From Microglena sp. YARC (taxonomy: Eukaryota; Chlorophyta; Chlorophyceae; Chlamydomonadales; Chlamydomonadaceae), in assembly GCA_022414725.1 (NCBI GenBank), contig CM039464.1, positions 49,572,777-49,636,776 of the forward strand: 64,000 nucleotides of DNA. Direction: 5' to 3'. Each line of letters starts with the position of its first letter. Positions within the stretch are counted from its first letter, which is position 1. A program made the position numbers and the translations under genes. Positions 22,056 to 34,812 of the stretch are shown one piece after another. The notes beneath the pieces are model-generated. The model had not been told where the DNA came from. It saw only the letters and a program-made list of their open reading frames with translations, and searched no databases.

Positions 22056-24382
22056 TCAGCACGGGTGAGAGAAGCTGGCTAGGAGCTGCTGTTCACGATC
22101 AATAACCAAAATCGGTAATTATGGTCAGTCACCAGCCACAAGCTTCCACCGGTATTCCTTTGAGTGTCCTCAAGGCACCTGAGTGGCTGTATCTGTACTA
22201 CAATCATGTACCGCTCGGCAACTTGAGGCTGCCAGGTCGAAAATTTGATTGACGCATGGGGCATCTCACTGAATGTGGCGTGGCTTCTATTGCTGCCATG
22301 CCTTGTATGTCCTGCTGTTTCTGTGTTCTGGGCATATTGGGTCCTTGGATCTGCCAGTTCCAAACCTACATCAATTTTTTGATTAATAAGGCATCTTTTG
22401 GGTTCCTAGGATCTGTATCTACATCTGAGGCATCTAATGTTGTTTAGTGACGCATCGCCATTCCGTCGCTGCTTTGTGGCGTGGAGTTCGGGGGCAGCGC
22501 GTCATATAAATTTGTGACCCGTCGTACGGTAAAACAGTGCACTCTGTAGGAGCCAGACGCGCTGGGCATGTGGTGGTTTTCTTAATCAATTACCAATGGC
22601 TAGTGTGTGTAGCATGGGTGAAGATACAGGTAGTTATCAATCCCCAATGTAAAGTATATTAATTGGTATACTTCCAATGAAATCCACGCCTTAAATTACA
22701 GGCTACGTTGAATTATAACATGAGTAGTATAAATGGGTTATTTACTTCGCATTCAATTGCTGACATATCCATGGATAACATGGTTAGTAAATCGGCCCTG
22801 TGCTATGTAACACAAAGCGTTTTCCAAGCTCCCTCTCAGTCCCTTCCTTGTTTACTTGGCTCCAGCCTGTTGAGAATGCTTTCGGACACCCGGAAGTTCA
22901 CGGTACACTCGCCTGCCCTGGGTGTGAGGGGCTAAAATTAGGCCACGGCAGGGCAGAGTGAATGAACCGGTCAACAGCTATGATGTACACTGTACAGCCC
23001 GTACTCCTGGTCGAAAGGGCGGCAGGAGTCTATGAAGCCTTGGAGGGAGTAAAGACTTGGGTACAGCCTTGCAGGGTGAGGGACAACAGGGAACTTTTTA
23101 TGTGACAGGCGGGGGGATGGGGGTCCGTATAACTCTAACCCTAATCAACTTGGAGCCCATCTACGTTAATCGATATATTAGTAGGATGGCGATGCTCTCT
23201 TCCTCGAATCCTCGAATTCAACGTTTTATAATGTTTGATTCTCTCATTTTAAGGCTTCTAAGTCTAAGTTACTTATTACAATCTATAAGAAAACATAAGC
23301 TAAAATAAGCTGACTTGTAACATTTTAGCTGCTAAATAAATTTCTATCAAACCCGACATATAAGTAGGATATCATGTTAAAAACGCCAAGCATGGAGACC
23401 CAAAGTTACGTGCCGGGCACTGCCAGGAGTGCCAGGCTGCCAGCACGTACCGTAACTTACAAATCCCCATCCAAGTTGTTCACGTTACCCGAAATGGCAA
23501 AAGGTTATACCGTATGTAGTACCTTTTTGGTTGCCGTACATGGCTCCACCTTCTAAGGCTGCTCGCAATCTTCGTGACATCGCCTCTTCCGCATTAACAT
23601 CAACAGCGTAATGCACACATATTTGGGCATGTACTTTTATAATCAGGCAGCCCTATGTCCGGTGGAAACATTTTGGAAGGAAACTCCGTGCATGGTCTGA
23701 ATACACATCTGTTTGCCCTTGACCCATAGGGGGAACAGTCTTTCTCTTATCAAGGAGCATCCTGGGAATATCCGACAGATGGGAATGTGATATTCACCTC
23801 GAGGACAGCAACGAAGCAGAAATTAAACCAAAACAATTGTTTTACCAACGGGTGCCCTGAGTTCGTGCTACAATGATAATTTAATTATACAATACCGGTA
23901 TAGCTAAAAAGAAAACTGGAGAGGCTTGACAAGTAATGTGTTTGCATTTCACTGGTCTCTTTAGCTAGCCTTACTTGCTGTTTACCGTGATGCCAGACAC
24001 AACATTTTATAATCCGGTGCTCTTGGAGTACTTGATCTTAGGTCCTGCATCGTACGTAATGTAAAATAAATAATGTTGTGGACCAGAATACCATACTGGT
24101 ATATCATTGTGCTTGTTAATACGGTAGTCCTTTCAGATATAGAGTCTAGACTTGTCTTGTTTTGATAATTTTAGGCTGGGTAAGTCTCTTAAGCCTACGG
24201 TTTCTCAATTGGCCACAGTATTACAGTCAGTTACAGCAAACGTTTATGCGTGACGAAGCCTAACACCTAACGACCCCTGGATGCCACCTGGTCCAAGTAC
24301 GGGAGCTAGTTGGCGTGCGGTTTGAAAGAAGTTTCTTTCTTCCAGCTCCGTTTAACAAAAAAATGAGAAATCGCATTCTTAC

Positions 24383-24472
24383 CATCTCCTTGCATCTCTC
24401 GAACTCGTTTAAGAGTCGCTGTTGGTAATACGCGGATCGTGTACCCTCTATATCGCGAGGTTCTTCATCCAT
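24383..24472 (-). CDS. Possible first exon of unidentified minus-strand gene
   Basis: ATG opens 30 codons, reading MDEEPRDIEGTRSAYYQQRL and then a charged helix NEFERCKEM, stopped by a good donor (GAGATG/GTAAGA). The composition is that of real coding sequence with low repeat content. No downstream exon on the minus strand toward 22 kb was identified and the family is not recognised. It could be a chance frame or a relic. Confidence 0.25.
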
Positions 24473-24759
24473 CGACTCGAAACTCCCTTAGTCGAGCTCT
24501 TGCTGCTGGAAGCATCGCTGATCCGTTCTGCATGTCAGGTGCGCCAAATTGATCATTATCCCTTCGAGGTTTCTTAACTTTGACCGATTTCTCTCTTTTT
24601 GACCTGGGCATGAATTTGGACTGTCGACACCCACATTGTGGCACTCAGAACCCATGAGGGTGGTGTAGTGGTTTTTGTTCTGTCCATGTGTACTCCTGAA
24701 CTCAGCTTGTAGATGATGAGCAGCCTGCACATGGGCACACAATTAAACCAACCCACCAA

Positions 24760-24960
24760 TAGTCATCTTAAGCGTGTCATACCATGCCACCAAAACGCCG
24801 ATAACCATCTGAAGTCTGACATGCAATGCAAACAAACCACCAATAATCATCTCCAGTCTGATATGACATGCAAAAAAACCACCAATAACCATATGATATC
24901 TGACATACTGTGCAAACAAACCACTAATAAACATCTCCTGTCCGACAGCAGCCTAACCCC
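24760..24960. repeat. ~48-bp minisatellite
   Basis: Five copies of ACCACCAATAATCATCT.. with TCTGACATGCAATGCAAAC phrases, just upstream of the neuferricin-like gene. 24995-25110 then has CTACTATCTGTC repeats. Confidence 0.8.
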
Positions 24961-25113
24961 CAGTAACCATATGACGTCTGCCATACCGTGCAAGCAGACT
25001 ATCAAAGTCCATCTGTCTCTACTATCTGCCTCTACTATTTGTCCCTTCTATCTGTCTCTACTATCTGTCCTCACTATCAGACTATCAACGTCTGTCTGTC
25101 TCTACTATCAGGA

Positions 25114-26011
25114 ATGAAAGCAGGACAAGGGGTGGCACGGCCCCCGCCCAAGACACCTAATGAGGCCTCCCCTGGTCCCTCCACACCTACTGTGGAAGCT
25201 GCAGGGCCCAATAAGCCAGCTGCTGCCACCACGAAAGGCAAATGCTGGTTCATCCCTTACGAGGCTATCATTGCCGTGTGTGTGGTGCTTGTGTGTGGCG
25301 TTTTTATGCGGTATAACAACATGGCAGAAAGCCCTGAGACGGTGGGTGAGGGGTAGATGGACGGTGCATGGGTAGAGGGGTGGTAGTGGGTGAGGGGTAG
25401 GGTGGCGGTGCATGTGTAGAAGGGTGGCGGTGGCGTGAGGCCGGTAGAGGGTCGGTGCATGGGTGGAGGGGTGGCGGTGGTGGGTGTATGTGTGTGTGTG
25501 TGTGTGTGTGTGGGGGGGGGGGGTTAGAGGGTCGGTGCATGAGTGGAGGGGTGGTGGTGGGTGAGGGGTAGGGTGGCGGTGCATGGGTGGAGGGGTGGGT
25601 GCATGGGTGGAGGCCAGGTGGCGGTGTGTGTGTGTGTGTGTGGGGGGGAGGGTAGAGGGTCGGTGCATGGGTGGAGGGGCGGCTGGGTGGGTGAGGGGTA
25701 GAGGGTCGGTGCATGGTATAGGGGGTGGTGGTGGGTGAGGGGTAGAGGGTTGGTGCATGGGTATAGGGGTGGTGGTGGGTGAGGGGAGGCGTAGAGGGTC
25801 GGTGCATGGGTATAAGGGTTGTGGTGGGGGTGAGGGGCTGTAGGGTGGCGGTGCATGGGTATAGGGGTGGTGGTGGGTGAGGGGTACATGGGCGGTGCAT
25901 GCGTAGAGTGGTGGGTGCATGGGATGTGCGTATATGTGTGTATGGTGATCGTATGTAGCGCTTGATGATCTAAAACATGTGAGACGTCCATTTTACCTGT
26001 GAAGTAAATGC

Positions 26012-26054
<43 letters not shown>

Positions 26055-29000
26055 TAGACATGCAGACAGACAGATATAGACACATAGAGACACACACATA
26101 CACACTAACAAAGACACACACAAACACACACACTGACAGACACAGACATACACACACGCAGGGATACACACAGGAATACACACAGACAGGCACATATATC
26201 CCTTCAAACCCTGCACCCTCACGCCTCCTCCCTCCTCCCCCGCCATTCTCAGAAGATTTTCCTCCCCCAGCAGCTGAAGCTATTTGATGCAATTGTGTGT
26301 ATGTATGTGCGTGTGTGTGTGCAAAATGAATCATTTACTACTTCTAACCCACCATTCTCAGAGGAGTTTTCACCCCAAGCAGTTGAAGCTGTTTGAAGGA
26401 ATTGTGTGTATGTATGTGTGTGTGTGTGTGAATGTGTGTGAGCGTGAAATGAATCATTTGCTACTACAAACCCGCCATTCTCAGAGGATCTTCCACCCCA
26501 AGCAGCTGAAGCTGTTTGATGGAACTGGAAATTATGAATGTATAAATAATATCAACTTCCTCCCCCGCCATTCTCAGAGGATCTTTCACCCCAAGCAGTT
26601 GAAGCTGTTTGATGGAATTGGAAATGATAAAATATATAGACATTATAAACTTCCTCCTCCGCCATTCTCAGAGGATCTTTTACCCCAAGCAGTTGAAGCT
26701 GTTTAATGGAATTGGAAACAACCCGGCATATATCTAACATTATGTATTACATTACATGATATATTCTCAGAGGATCTTCCACCCCCAGCAGCTGAGGCTG
26801 TTGGGTGGAATTGGAAACAACCAGGCATATATCTAGCATTATGTATAACATTATAATGATTATTAATTGGAAACAACCCGGCATATATCTAACATTATGT
26901 ATAACATTTCATTATATATTCTCAGAGGATCTTCCACCCCCAGCAGCTGAGGTTGTTTGATGGAATTGGACACAACCCGGCGTATATGGCCATTGTAGGT
27001 GAAGTGTTTGACGTCTCCAAGGAGCCAACGCTTTACGGTAAGCGGCACAGCACAATTCCGCCACATAGCCGCATTAAACACCAATTGTATGTTTTACATT
27101 ACATTACATTACATTACATTACATTACATTACATTTTACACAATTTGTATGTATTACATTACATAACACACACATCGTATGCATTACATTACATTACACA
27201 CCAATTGTATGTATTGCATTGCATCACATTTCACACCAATTGTATGTATTACATTGTATTACATTTCACACCAATTGTATGTATTACATTGCATTACACT
27301 TCACACCAATTGTATGTATTACATTGCATTACACTTCACACCAATTGTATGTATTACATTGCATTACACTTCACACCAATTGTATGTATTACATTGCATT
27401 ACATTTCACACCAATTGTATGTATTAAATTGCATTGCACTTCACACCAATCGTATGTATTACATTGCATTACACTTCACACCAATTGTATGTATTAAATT
27501 GCATTACACTTCACACCAATTGTATGTATTACATTGCATTACACTTCACACCAATTGTATGTATTACATTGCATTACATTTCACACCAATTGTATGTATT
27601 ACATTGCATTACAGTATTGCAATAGACAGGCCATAGATGAACCAAGACAAGCTTGCTCCACAACACCATATGTATGTTGAAGTAATTGTGACTAATGGAC
27701 ATACACACGGACATTTTGTGTGGCCCCCTGTATATTTTGTGGGCATTTTGGGCCTTTTTCCCCGCTATGTATATAGCGATCGCTAGTTTTGACCCCGTTT
27801 TGGCGAAAACTAACTGCATGCTCAAGTAATTGTGACTAATGGACATACACACGGACATTTTGTGTGGCTCCCTGTATATTTTGTGGGCATTTTAGGTCTT
27901 TTCCCCGCTATGTATAGCAATCGCTAGTTTTGACCCCTGTTCGGCAAAAACTAACTGCATGCTCAAGTAATTGTGACTAATGGACATACACACGGACATT
28001 TTGTGTGGCTCCCTGTATATTTTGTGGGCATTTTGGGTCTTTTCCCCGCTATATATAGCGATCGCTAGTTTTGACCCCGTTTGGCGAAAACTAACTGCAT
28101 GCTCAAGTAATTGTGACTCATGGATGTACGCATGGACATTTTGTGTGGTCCCCTGCAAGCATGCCAGGTCTTTTTTACCGCTATATATAGCGATCGCTAG
28201 TTTGACCCGTTTTAGTGAAAACTCATTGCATGCTTAAGTAATTGTGACCAGCGGACACACACAGACATTTTGTCTGGTCCCCCCCTCTGGTCCCAGGGAT
28301 ATCTTTTTCAAATCAAAAGGAGGAAATCTTATTTCTTTTCTTTTTTCCCCTCCCTATTTTCCTCCCAAAACAGGATCCTTATTCCGATTTGGGTCGATTT
28401 GGGTCATATTTAGTCAATTTCAGTAGAAAAAATAAATAAAACATTTTTTAGGTTTCTTATTCCGATAATTTTGGCCAAAACGGGGTCTCGTATTCCGATC
28501 AAAATATTTTCCGGTAAAAAAAATCCCTGCCTGTTCCCCTGCATATTTTGTGAGCATGTATTGCCTTGTCATTCATGTACGAAATTGTTTTGATGATAGT
28601 CCAAGGGTATTCACTTTGTCTCATATAACTTGCATAACCTCAAAAACTCAAGATCAACTCTAGATTGTTAGGGGGGGCTCATTGGAAGAAACACACATTG
28701 GAAAACAAATTGTATGCATGCTGCCCATGATTTAACGAGACAAACAAATTGTAAGCATGCTGCCCACGATTTAACGAGACAAACAAATTGTAAGCATGCT
28801 GCCCATGATTTAACGAGACAAACAAATTGTAAGCATGCTGCCCACGATTTAACGAGACAAACAAATTGTAAGCATACTGCCCATGATTTAACGAGACAAA
28901 CAAATTGTAAGCATGCTGCCCACGTTTTAACGAGACAAACAAATTATAAGCATGCTGCCCATGATTTAACGAGACAAACAAATTGTAAGCATGCTGCCCA

Positions 29001-29225
29001 CGTTTTAACGAGACAAACAAATTGTAAGCATGCTGCCCACGATTTAACGAGACAAACAAATTGTAAGCATGCTGCCCACAATTTAACGAGACAAACAAAT
29101 TGTAAGCATGCTGCCCACGATTTAACGAGACAAACAAATTGTAAGCATGCTGCCCACAACAGAGGACCTGACATCGAGTTTTATACACACACACACACCT
29201 CACACTACACACCACACAAGCAAAG

Positions 29226-29265
<40 letters not shown>

Positions 29266-30154
29266 TCTCACACTTACCACCACCACCACCACCACCACTC
29301 ACACACACTCACCACCACCACCACCACTCACACACACACACTCACCACCACCACCACCACCACTCACACACACACACACACACACACTCACCACCACCAC
29401 CACCACTCACACACACACACTCACCACCACCACCACCACCACCACCACCACCACCACTCACACACACTCACCACCACCACCACCACCACTCACACTCACA
29501 CACTCACCACCACCACCACCACCACCCCCTACCCATATGCAGGCAAGGGTGGCCCCTACAACTGCTTTGTTGGAAAAGAGGGAACTAGAGCGTTTGGTAC
29601 AGGTATGCACTTCATGGAGCATTTTTGGCGGAGCCCCCCCTTCTGGAGGGCGGCAGCCCCCAGGGTTGCCCACATGTCCGTCTGTGCGTCCGACCGGCCG
29701 AAAAATTGAAGCCTAACACGTCAGCCAACTGTCTCATAACTAACTGGCTTCTGTTGCCAACATACTCCGCCAATTTTCCGCCAAGCTTGTGACGCTGCAT
29801 AGGACTTGTCTTGATTGTAATGGATAGTCGTGGTGATGGTGGTGGTGGTGGTAGTAGTAGGGGTGGAGGTAGTTGTATTCGTGGTAGTGGCGGTAGGGAT
29901 GGAGGTAGTGGGATTGGTGGTAGGGGTGGAGGTAGTTGTATTCGTGGTGGTGGTGGTAGGGGTGAAGCTAGTGGAAGTGGTGGTAGTGGACTGCTGAGGT
30001 GGCTGCACTGGACCCCCCAAGGGACTTCCACTTGCTGGTGCCTGAGGCCATCAAGGCCTGGGGGCATATGGAGAAGGCTCCTAGGCCTTTGGCACATGTA
30101 GGCACTTCATCCGGGAGGGGACAGGGACAGGGACAGGGGAGATGGTTGTGTCTA

Positions 30155-30190
<36 letters not shown>

Positions 30191-33100
30191 ATGGTTGTGT
30201 TTGGGGCGCACAGGTAGGCTCTTAATGGATCATCTTCTTGATTGGACTTCTTGATTGTACTTCATGGACCATCTTCTTGATTGGACTTCTTGATTGTACT
30301 TCATGGACCATCTCCTTGATTGTACTTCTTGGTTACACTTCATGGACCATCTTCTTGATTGGACTTCTTGATTGTACTTCATGGACCATCTCCTTGATTG
30401 TACTTCTTGGTTACACTTCATGGACCATCTTCTTGATTGCACTTCATGGACCATCTTCTTGATTGTACTTCATGGACCATCTTCTTGATTGTACTTCATG
30501 GACCATCTTCTTGATTGTACTTCATGGACCATCTCCTTGATTTAACTTCTTGGTTACACTTCATGGACCATCTTCTTGATTGGACTTCTTGATTGTACTT
30601 CATGGACCATCTTCTTGATTGTACTTCATGGACCATCTTCTTGATTGGACTTCTTGATTGGACTTCATGGACCATCTTCTTGATTGGACTTGATTGGACT
30701 TTATGGACGATCTTCTTGATTGCACTTCATGAACCATCTTATTGGTTGGACTTGATGATTGAAGTACTCACCCGCCTTCCACTGCTCACCTCATCTCTTC
30801 ATCAGGCAATTTGAAGTACGACCTAAATGATGAAACCGAAAACTTGTCAAATGAGCAGCTTGCAGACATTTTTGCCTGGAGGGAGTATTATCGCAAGGTG
30901 TGACGAAAGGATTCAGCTTGTGTGTGTGGTCTGGGGGGTGGGGTGGGGGGGGAGTGGGATGAGGCTCGGGGGAAAGGTTGGGGGAGAGGGACAGGGAAGC
31001 TGGTTGTGTTTGGGGGAGGGCGATTAGAGGGGAGTAGGATGAGGGGAGAGGGTCAGGGGAGGTGGTTGCGTCTGGGGGGAGGAAGAAGGGAGAGGGTAAA
31101 GGGGAGTGGGGGCAGTATGATGAGGGAGAGGGTCAGGGAGGTGGTTGTGTCTGGGGGGAGGGTGAAGGGAAGTGGGGGGCACAAGGATAAGGGGGGAGGG
31201 TGAAGGGGAGTGGGGGGCAGTAGGATGAGGGGAGAGGGTCAGGGGAGGTGGTTGTGTCTGGGGGGCACAAGGATACGGGGGGAGGGTGAAGAGGAACGGG
31301 GGCAGTAGGATGAGGGGAGAGGGTCAGGGGAGGTGGTTGTGTCTGGGGGGAGGGTGAAGGGAAGTGGGGGGCACTAGGATAGGGGGGAGGGTGAAGAGGA
31401 GTGGGGGGCAGTAGGATGAGGGGAGAGGGTCTGGGGAGGTGGTTGTGTCTGGGGGAGGAAAGAAGGGGGAGGGTGAAGGGGAGTGGAGTGGAGGGCAGTA
31501 GGATGAGGGGAGAGGGTCAGGGGAGGTGGTTTGTGTCTGGGGGGAGGGTGAAGAGGAGTGGGGGCCACTAGGATAAGGGGGGAGGGTGAAGGGGAGTGGA
31601 GTGGAGGGCAGTAGGATGAGGGGAGAGGGTCAGGGGAGGTGGTTGTGTTTGGGGTAGGGTGAAGGGAAGTGGAGGGCAGTAGGAGGAGGGGGGTGGGTGA
31701 AGAGGAGTGGAGGGCAGGAGGAGGAGGCTTTTGGCGTGCTACTTCCTGCTTTTTTGGCTCCAAAGGTAACCCCAAAACTCTTATGAAGAGCACCCCCAAA
31801 ACACAGAAGGTACATAATTTAGCACTTGTGATATATATAGCACCTTCAAGAAACCCTCCCCCCCTACCCACCCACCCTCACCCCAAAAGACTCTAACGTA
31901 GCACCCCCAAAACAATGAGGTACATAATTGAGCACTTGTGATGTACATAGCACCATCAGGAACCCCCCCCCCCCACACACCCCACCCACCTCTCACCCCC
32001 AAAAGACCAAGTTACATAATTGAGTACTTGTGATATATAATTATAGAAAGCACCTTCAAGAAAGCCCACGCGAGATGCTCAGAGACTGGTCCATGCAGCC
32101 GTAAATTATACAGTGCTCAAGCTATCCCCTCCAGCATGGTCTACCAGGTTTATTTTGGGCGGAGCCCCCCTCCAGCATGGTGTACCAGGGTTATTTTGGG
32201 CGGAGCCCCCCTCCACCATGGTCTACCAGGGTTATTTTGGGCGGAGCCCCCCTCCACCATGGTGTGCCAGGGTTATTTTGGGCGGAGCCCCCTCTTCAAG
32301 GGAGCGAGAGCCCCCAGGGTTACCCATTTGTCCGTCCGACCGACCGTCCGTCTGACCGAGACAAAGCCTGACACGTCAGCCAACAGTCTCATAACTAAGT
32401 CGCTTCTGTTGCCACCTGTCGCGAACACTCTCCGCCATTTGTTAGCGTCGCATGCGACGCTGCATAGAACTTGTTAAATTTGAGCTTGAACTTGGTCACA
32501 TACCTTCTGCAAAAAATTGGCTGCTCGCTGTCTTCGGCTCTTAAGCAGTAAGAATTTTTTTACCAGAAAAATGTAAACGTGGACAAATTGTTTGAAGGGA
32601 AGGTTGATTTTTATGGGAAGGTTGATTTTTAAGGGAAAGAAGCAGTTTGTTTACGTAGCACCCTGGTGCTCATAATGGCTTCTGGGGTGTAACTAGGAGC
32701 TTTTGGGGCTTTAACAGCAACCCCCAAAAGACTCTATCGTAGCATCCCCAAAAGACACCAAGGTACATCATTTAGCTAGTATCATTGTAAAATACCCTCC
32801 GGAGTGCGAACCGCGGAGCCTGGGGGGGTTCAGGGGGTAATTTCTGCCTAGTTTAGCCATAACCATGCGTCGCCAAGCAGCGGCAGAATGACGAGGCGAC
32901 GACGAAAGAAAGAAAGCAGTGTCCAGGTCAAAGCCTATAAAGTGCCCAATCAGCTTCTAGAGATCAAAGACAAGGTTTTCAACCTCTCCCCACCCCATGC
33001 CACCCCACCTCACCCCATCTAATCCCACCCATCCCACCCCACCCCATCCCACCCCATCCCACCCCACCCTTGCAGAAGTACCAGATGAAGGGAAAGCTGG

Positions 33101-34772
33101 GTGGCCCGTTCTACAAGAGGGAGGATGGAAAGGCAACCAAGTACCTAGCACGTGTAAGTCTGCTGGCCCAGGATTATATTGCCTTGCTAGCTGGTGTGGT
33201 GGGGGGATTGTTGGTGGTGTGGTGTGGTGGGGGTGGGGGTGGTGGTGGTGGTCTGCACGGTACCTAGAGGTACCTAACACATGTAAGTCAGCTGGAGGTT
33301 GTGGGTGTTAGTGTTTTTGTGTCAGCTGGAGGTTGTGGGTGTTAGTGTTTTTGTGTCAGCTGGAAGTTGTGGGTGTTAGTGTTTTTGTGTAAGTGGGAGT
33401 TTGTGGGATTCAGCTGGAAATGGTGTGTGTGTGGTGGTGGTGGTGGTGGTGGTGGTGGTGGTGTGTGGGGGTCTTGCATCATGCTGCACGAAAGGGGTGG
33501 GGGAGGGGGGGGAATGTTGGTGGTGCTGTGAGTGGTGAGAATGGTGGTGGTGGTCTGTATGGTACCTAGAGGTACCTAGCTCCTGTAAGTTAGCTGGAGG
33601 TTGTCACTGTTCGCGCAAGGGTTACAGAAACATTTATACACACACATGTATACACACATGCACAGATGCATGCACAAACGTAAACACACATATGCATGCG
33701 TACACGTATATACACACACACATAAGGATGCACGCAAGATCAGTCACGCCAGCAGCCAACACCACAGCAAGACCAGAAGGCAGCAGCTGCAATGTCCTTT
33801 GCACAGAACGCTGCACCAACACAAACAACACAGACAACACAAACAACACAAACAACACAAACAACACAAACAACACAGACTTCACAAACAACACAAACAA
33901 CACAAACAACACAAACAACACAAACAACACAGACAACACAAACAACACAAACAACACAGACAACACAAACAACACAAACAACGCAAACAACACAAACAAC
34001 ACAGACAACACAAACAACAACAAACAACACAAACAACACAGACAACACAAACAACACAAACAACACAAACAACACAAACAACACAAACAACACAAAAAAC
34101 ACCCAACACACCGCAGCAAGAGCAGAAGGCAGCAACAGCAAAGTCCTTCGCACAGAGGCAACAGGAGGAGGTGGAGCGCTTCCCCACTTGTGCTACCTCT
34201 CATACGAATGAAGGTAAACTGCCTTTCCTGTTTGGGGCAGGAATCGTAGTTAGTTGTAGGTAGTTGTAGGTAGATGTAGGTAGTTTTTACACAGTTCCCC
34301 ACTTGTGCTACCTCTCATACCGATGAAGTTAAACTGCCTTTCCTGTTGTCAAGGTTGGGCAAGTCCCTTCAGCATATTTGACTACCCCTGGACTGTAAAA
34401 ATACATACATACACCTATCGCACCATCGAAGGGACGTGGTGGGTGCAGGGACTGGTTCCCACACCCTGTCCTCTATGCCCCAGGGATTTTTATTTCCGCT
34501 ATATATAGCGATCGCTAGTTTTGACCCTGTTTTGGCAAAATTATCGCTGTAAAAAAGGGGGGGGGAAGTTGTTTTTGCCCCATATGGCCCTGAAAAGCTA
34601 CAGGAAGCTATAAAAAGCTATAGAAAGCACTAAAACGCTGTTCCTGGAGGAGGCTTACTACCATAAAGCTAGGAAAAACCCACTTTCAGATTTGAAAACA
34701 AAATCACTGCTATGCCCCTCTCCAAGCTCCAACCTCTTGTCTCCTCCCCTCTCTCTGCACTCCACCCTCCAT

Positions 34773-34812
<40 letters not shown>

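Larger units (their letters stand above)
22056..25113. other. Intergenic region SnRK2 to neuferricin-like gene
   Basis: SnRK2 3' UTR, with a TGTAA motif near 22648 as a possible algal poly(A) signal. Then unique AT-rich sequence with one GTACATGGCTCCACC family copy (about 23530-23600), a GGCTGGGTAAGTCTCTTAAG family fragment (24172-24230), a possible minus-strand exon (24383-24472) and a ~48-bp minisatellite. No other gene recognised. Confidence 0.5.

Noticed and set aside
28714..29709. 331-codon open frame, and a 209-codon one on the other strand
   Set aside because: Created by a 39-bp repeat (multiple of three) and CAC/CA microsatellite; no folded-domain signal, and it overlaps the real exon at 29543-29602 by chance.
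33601..34302. Long NNT, QTTQTT and CVVCVVC frames
   Set aside because: All are translations of the AACAACACAA array; only 34117-34213 within it is a supported exon.
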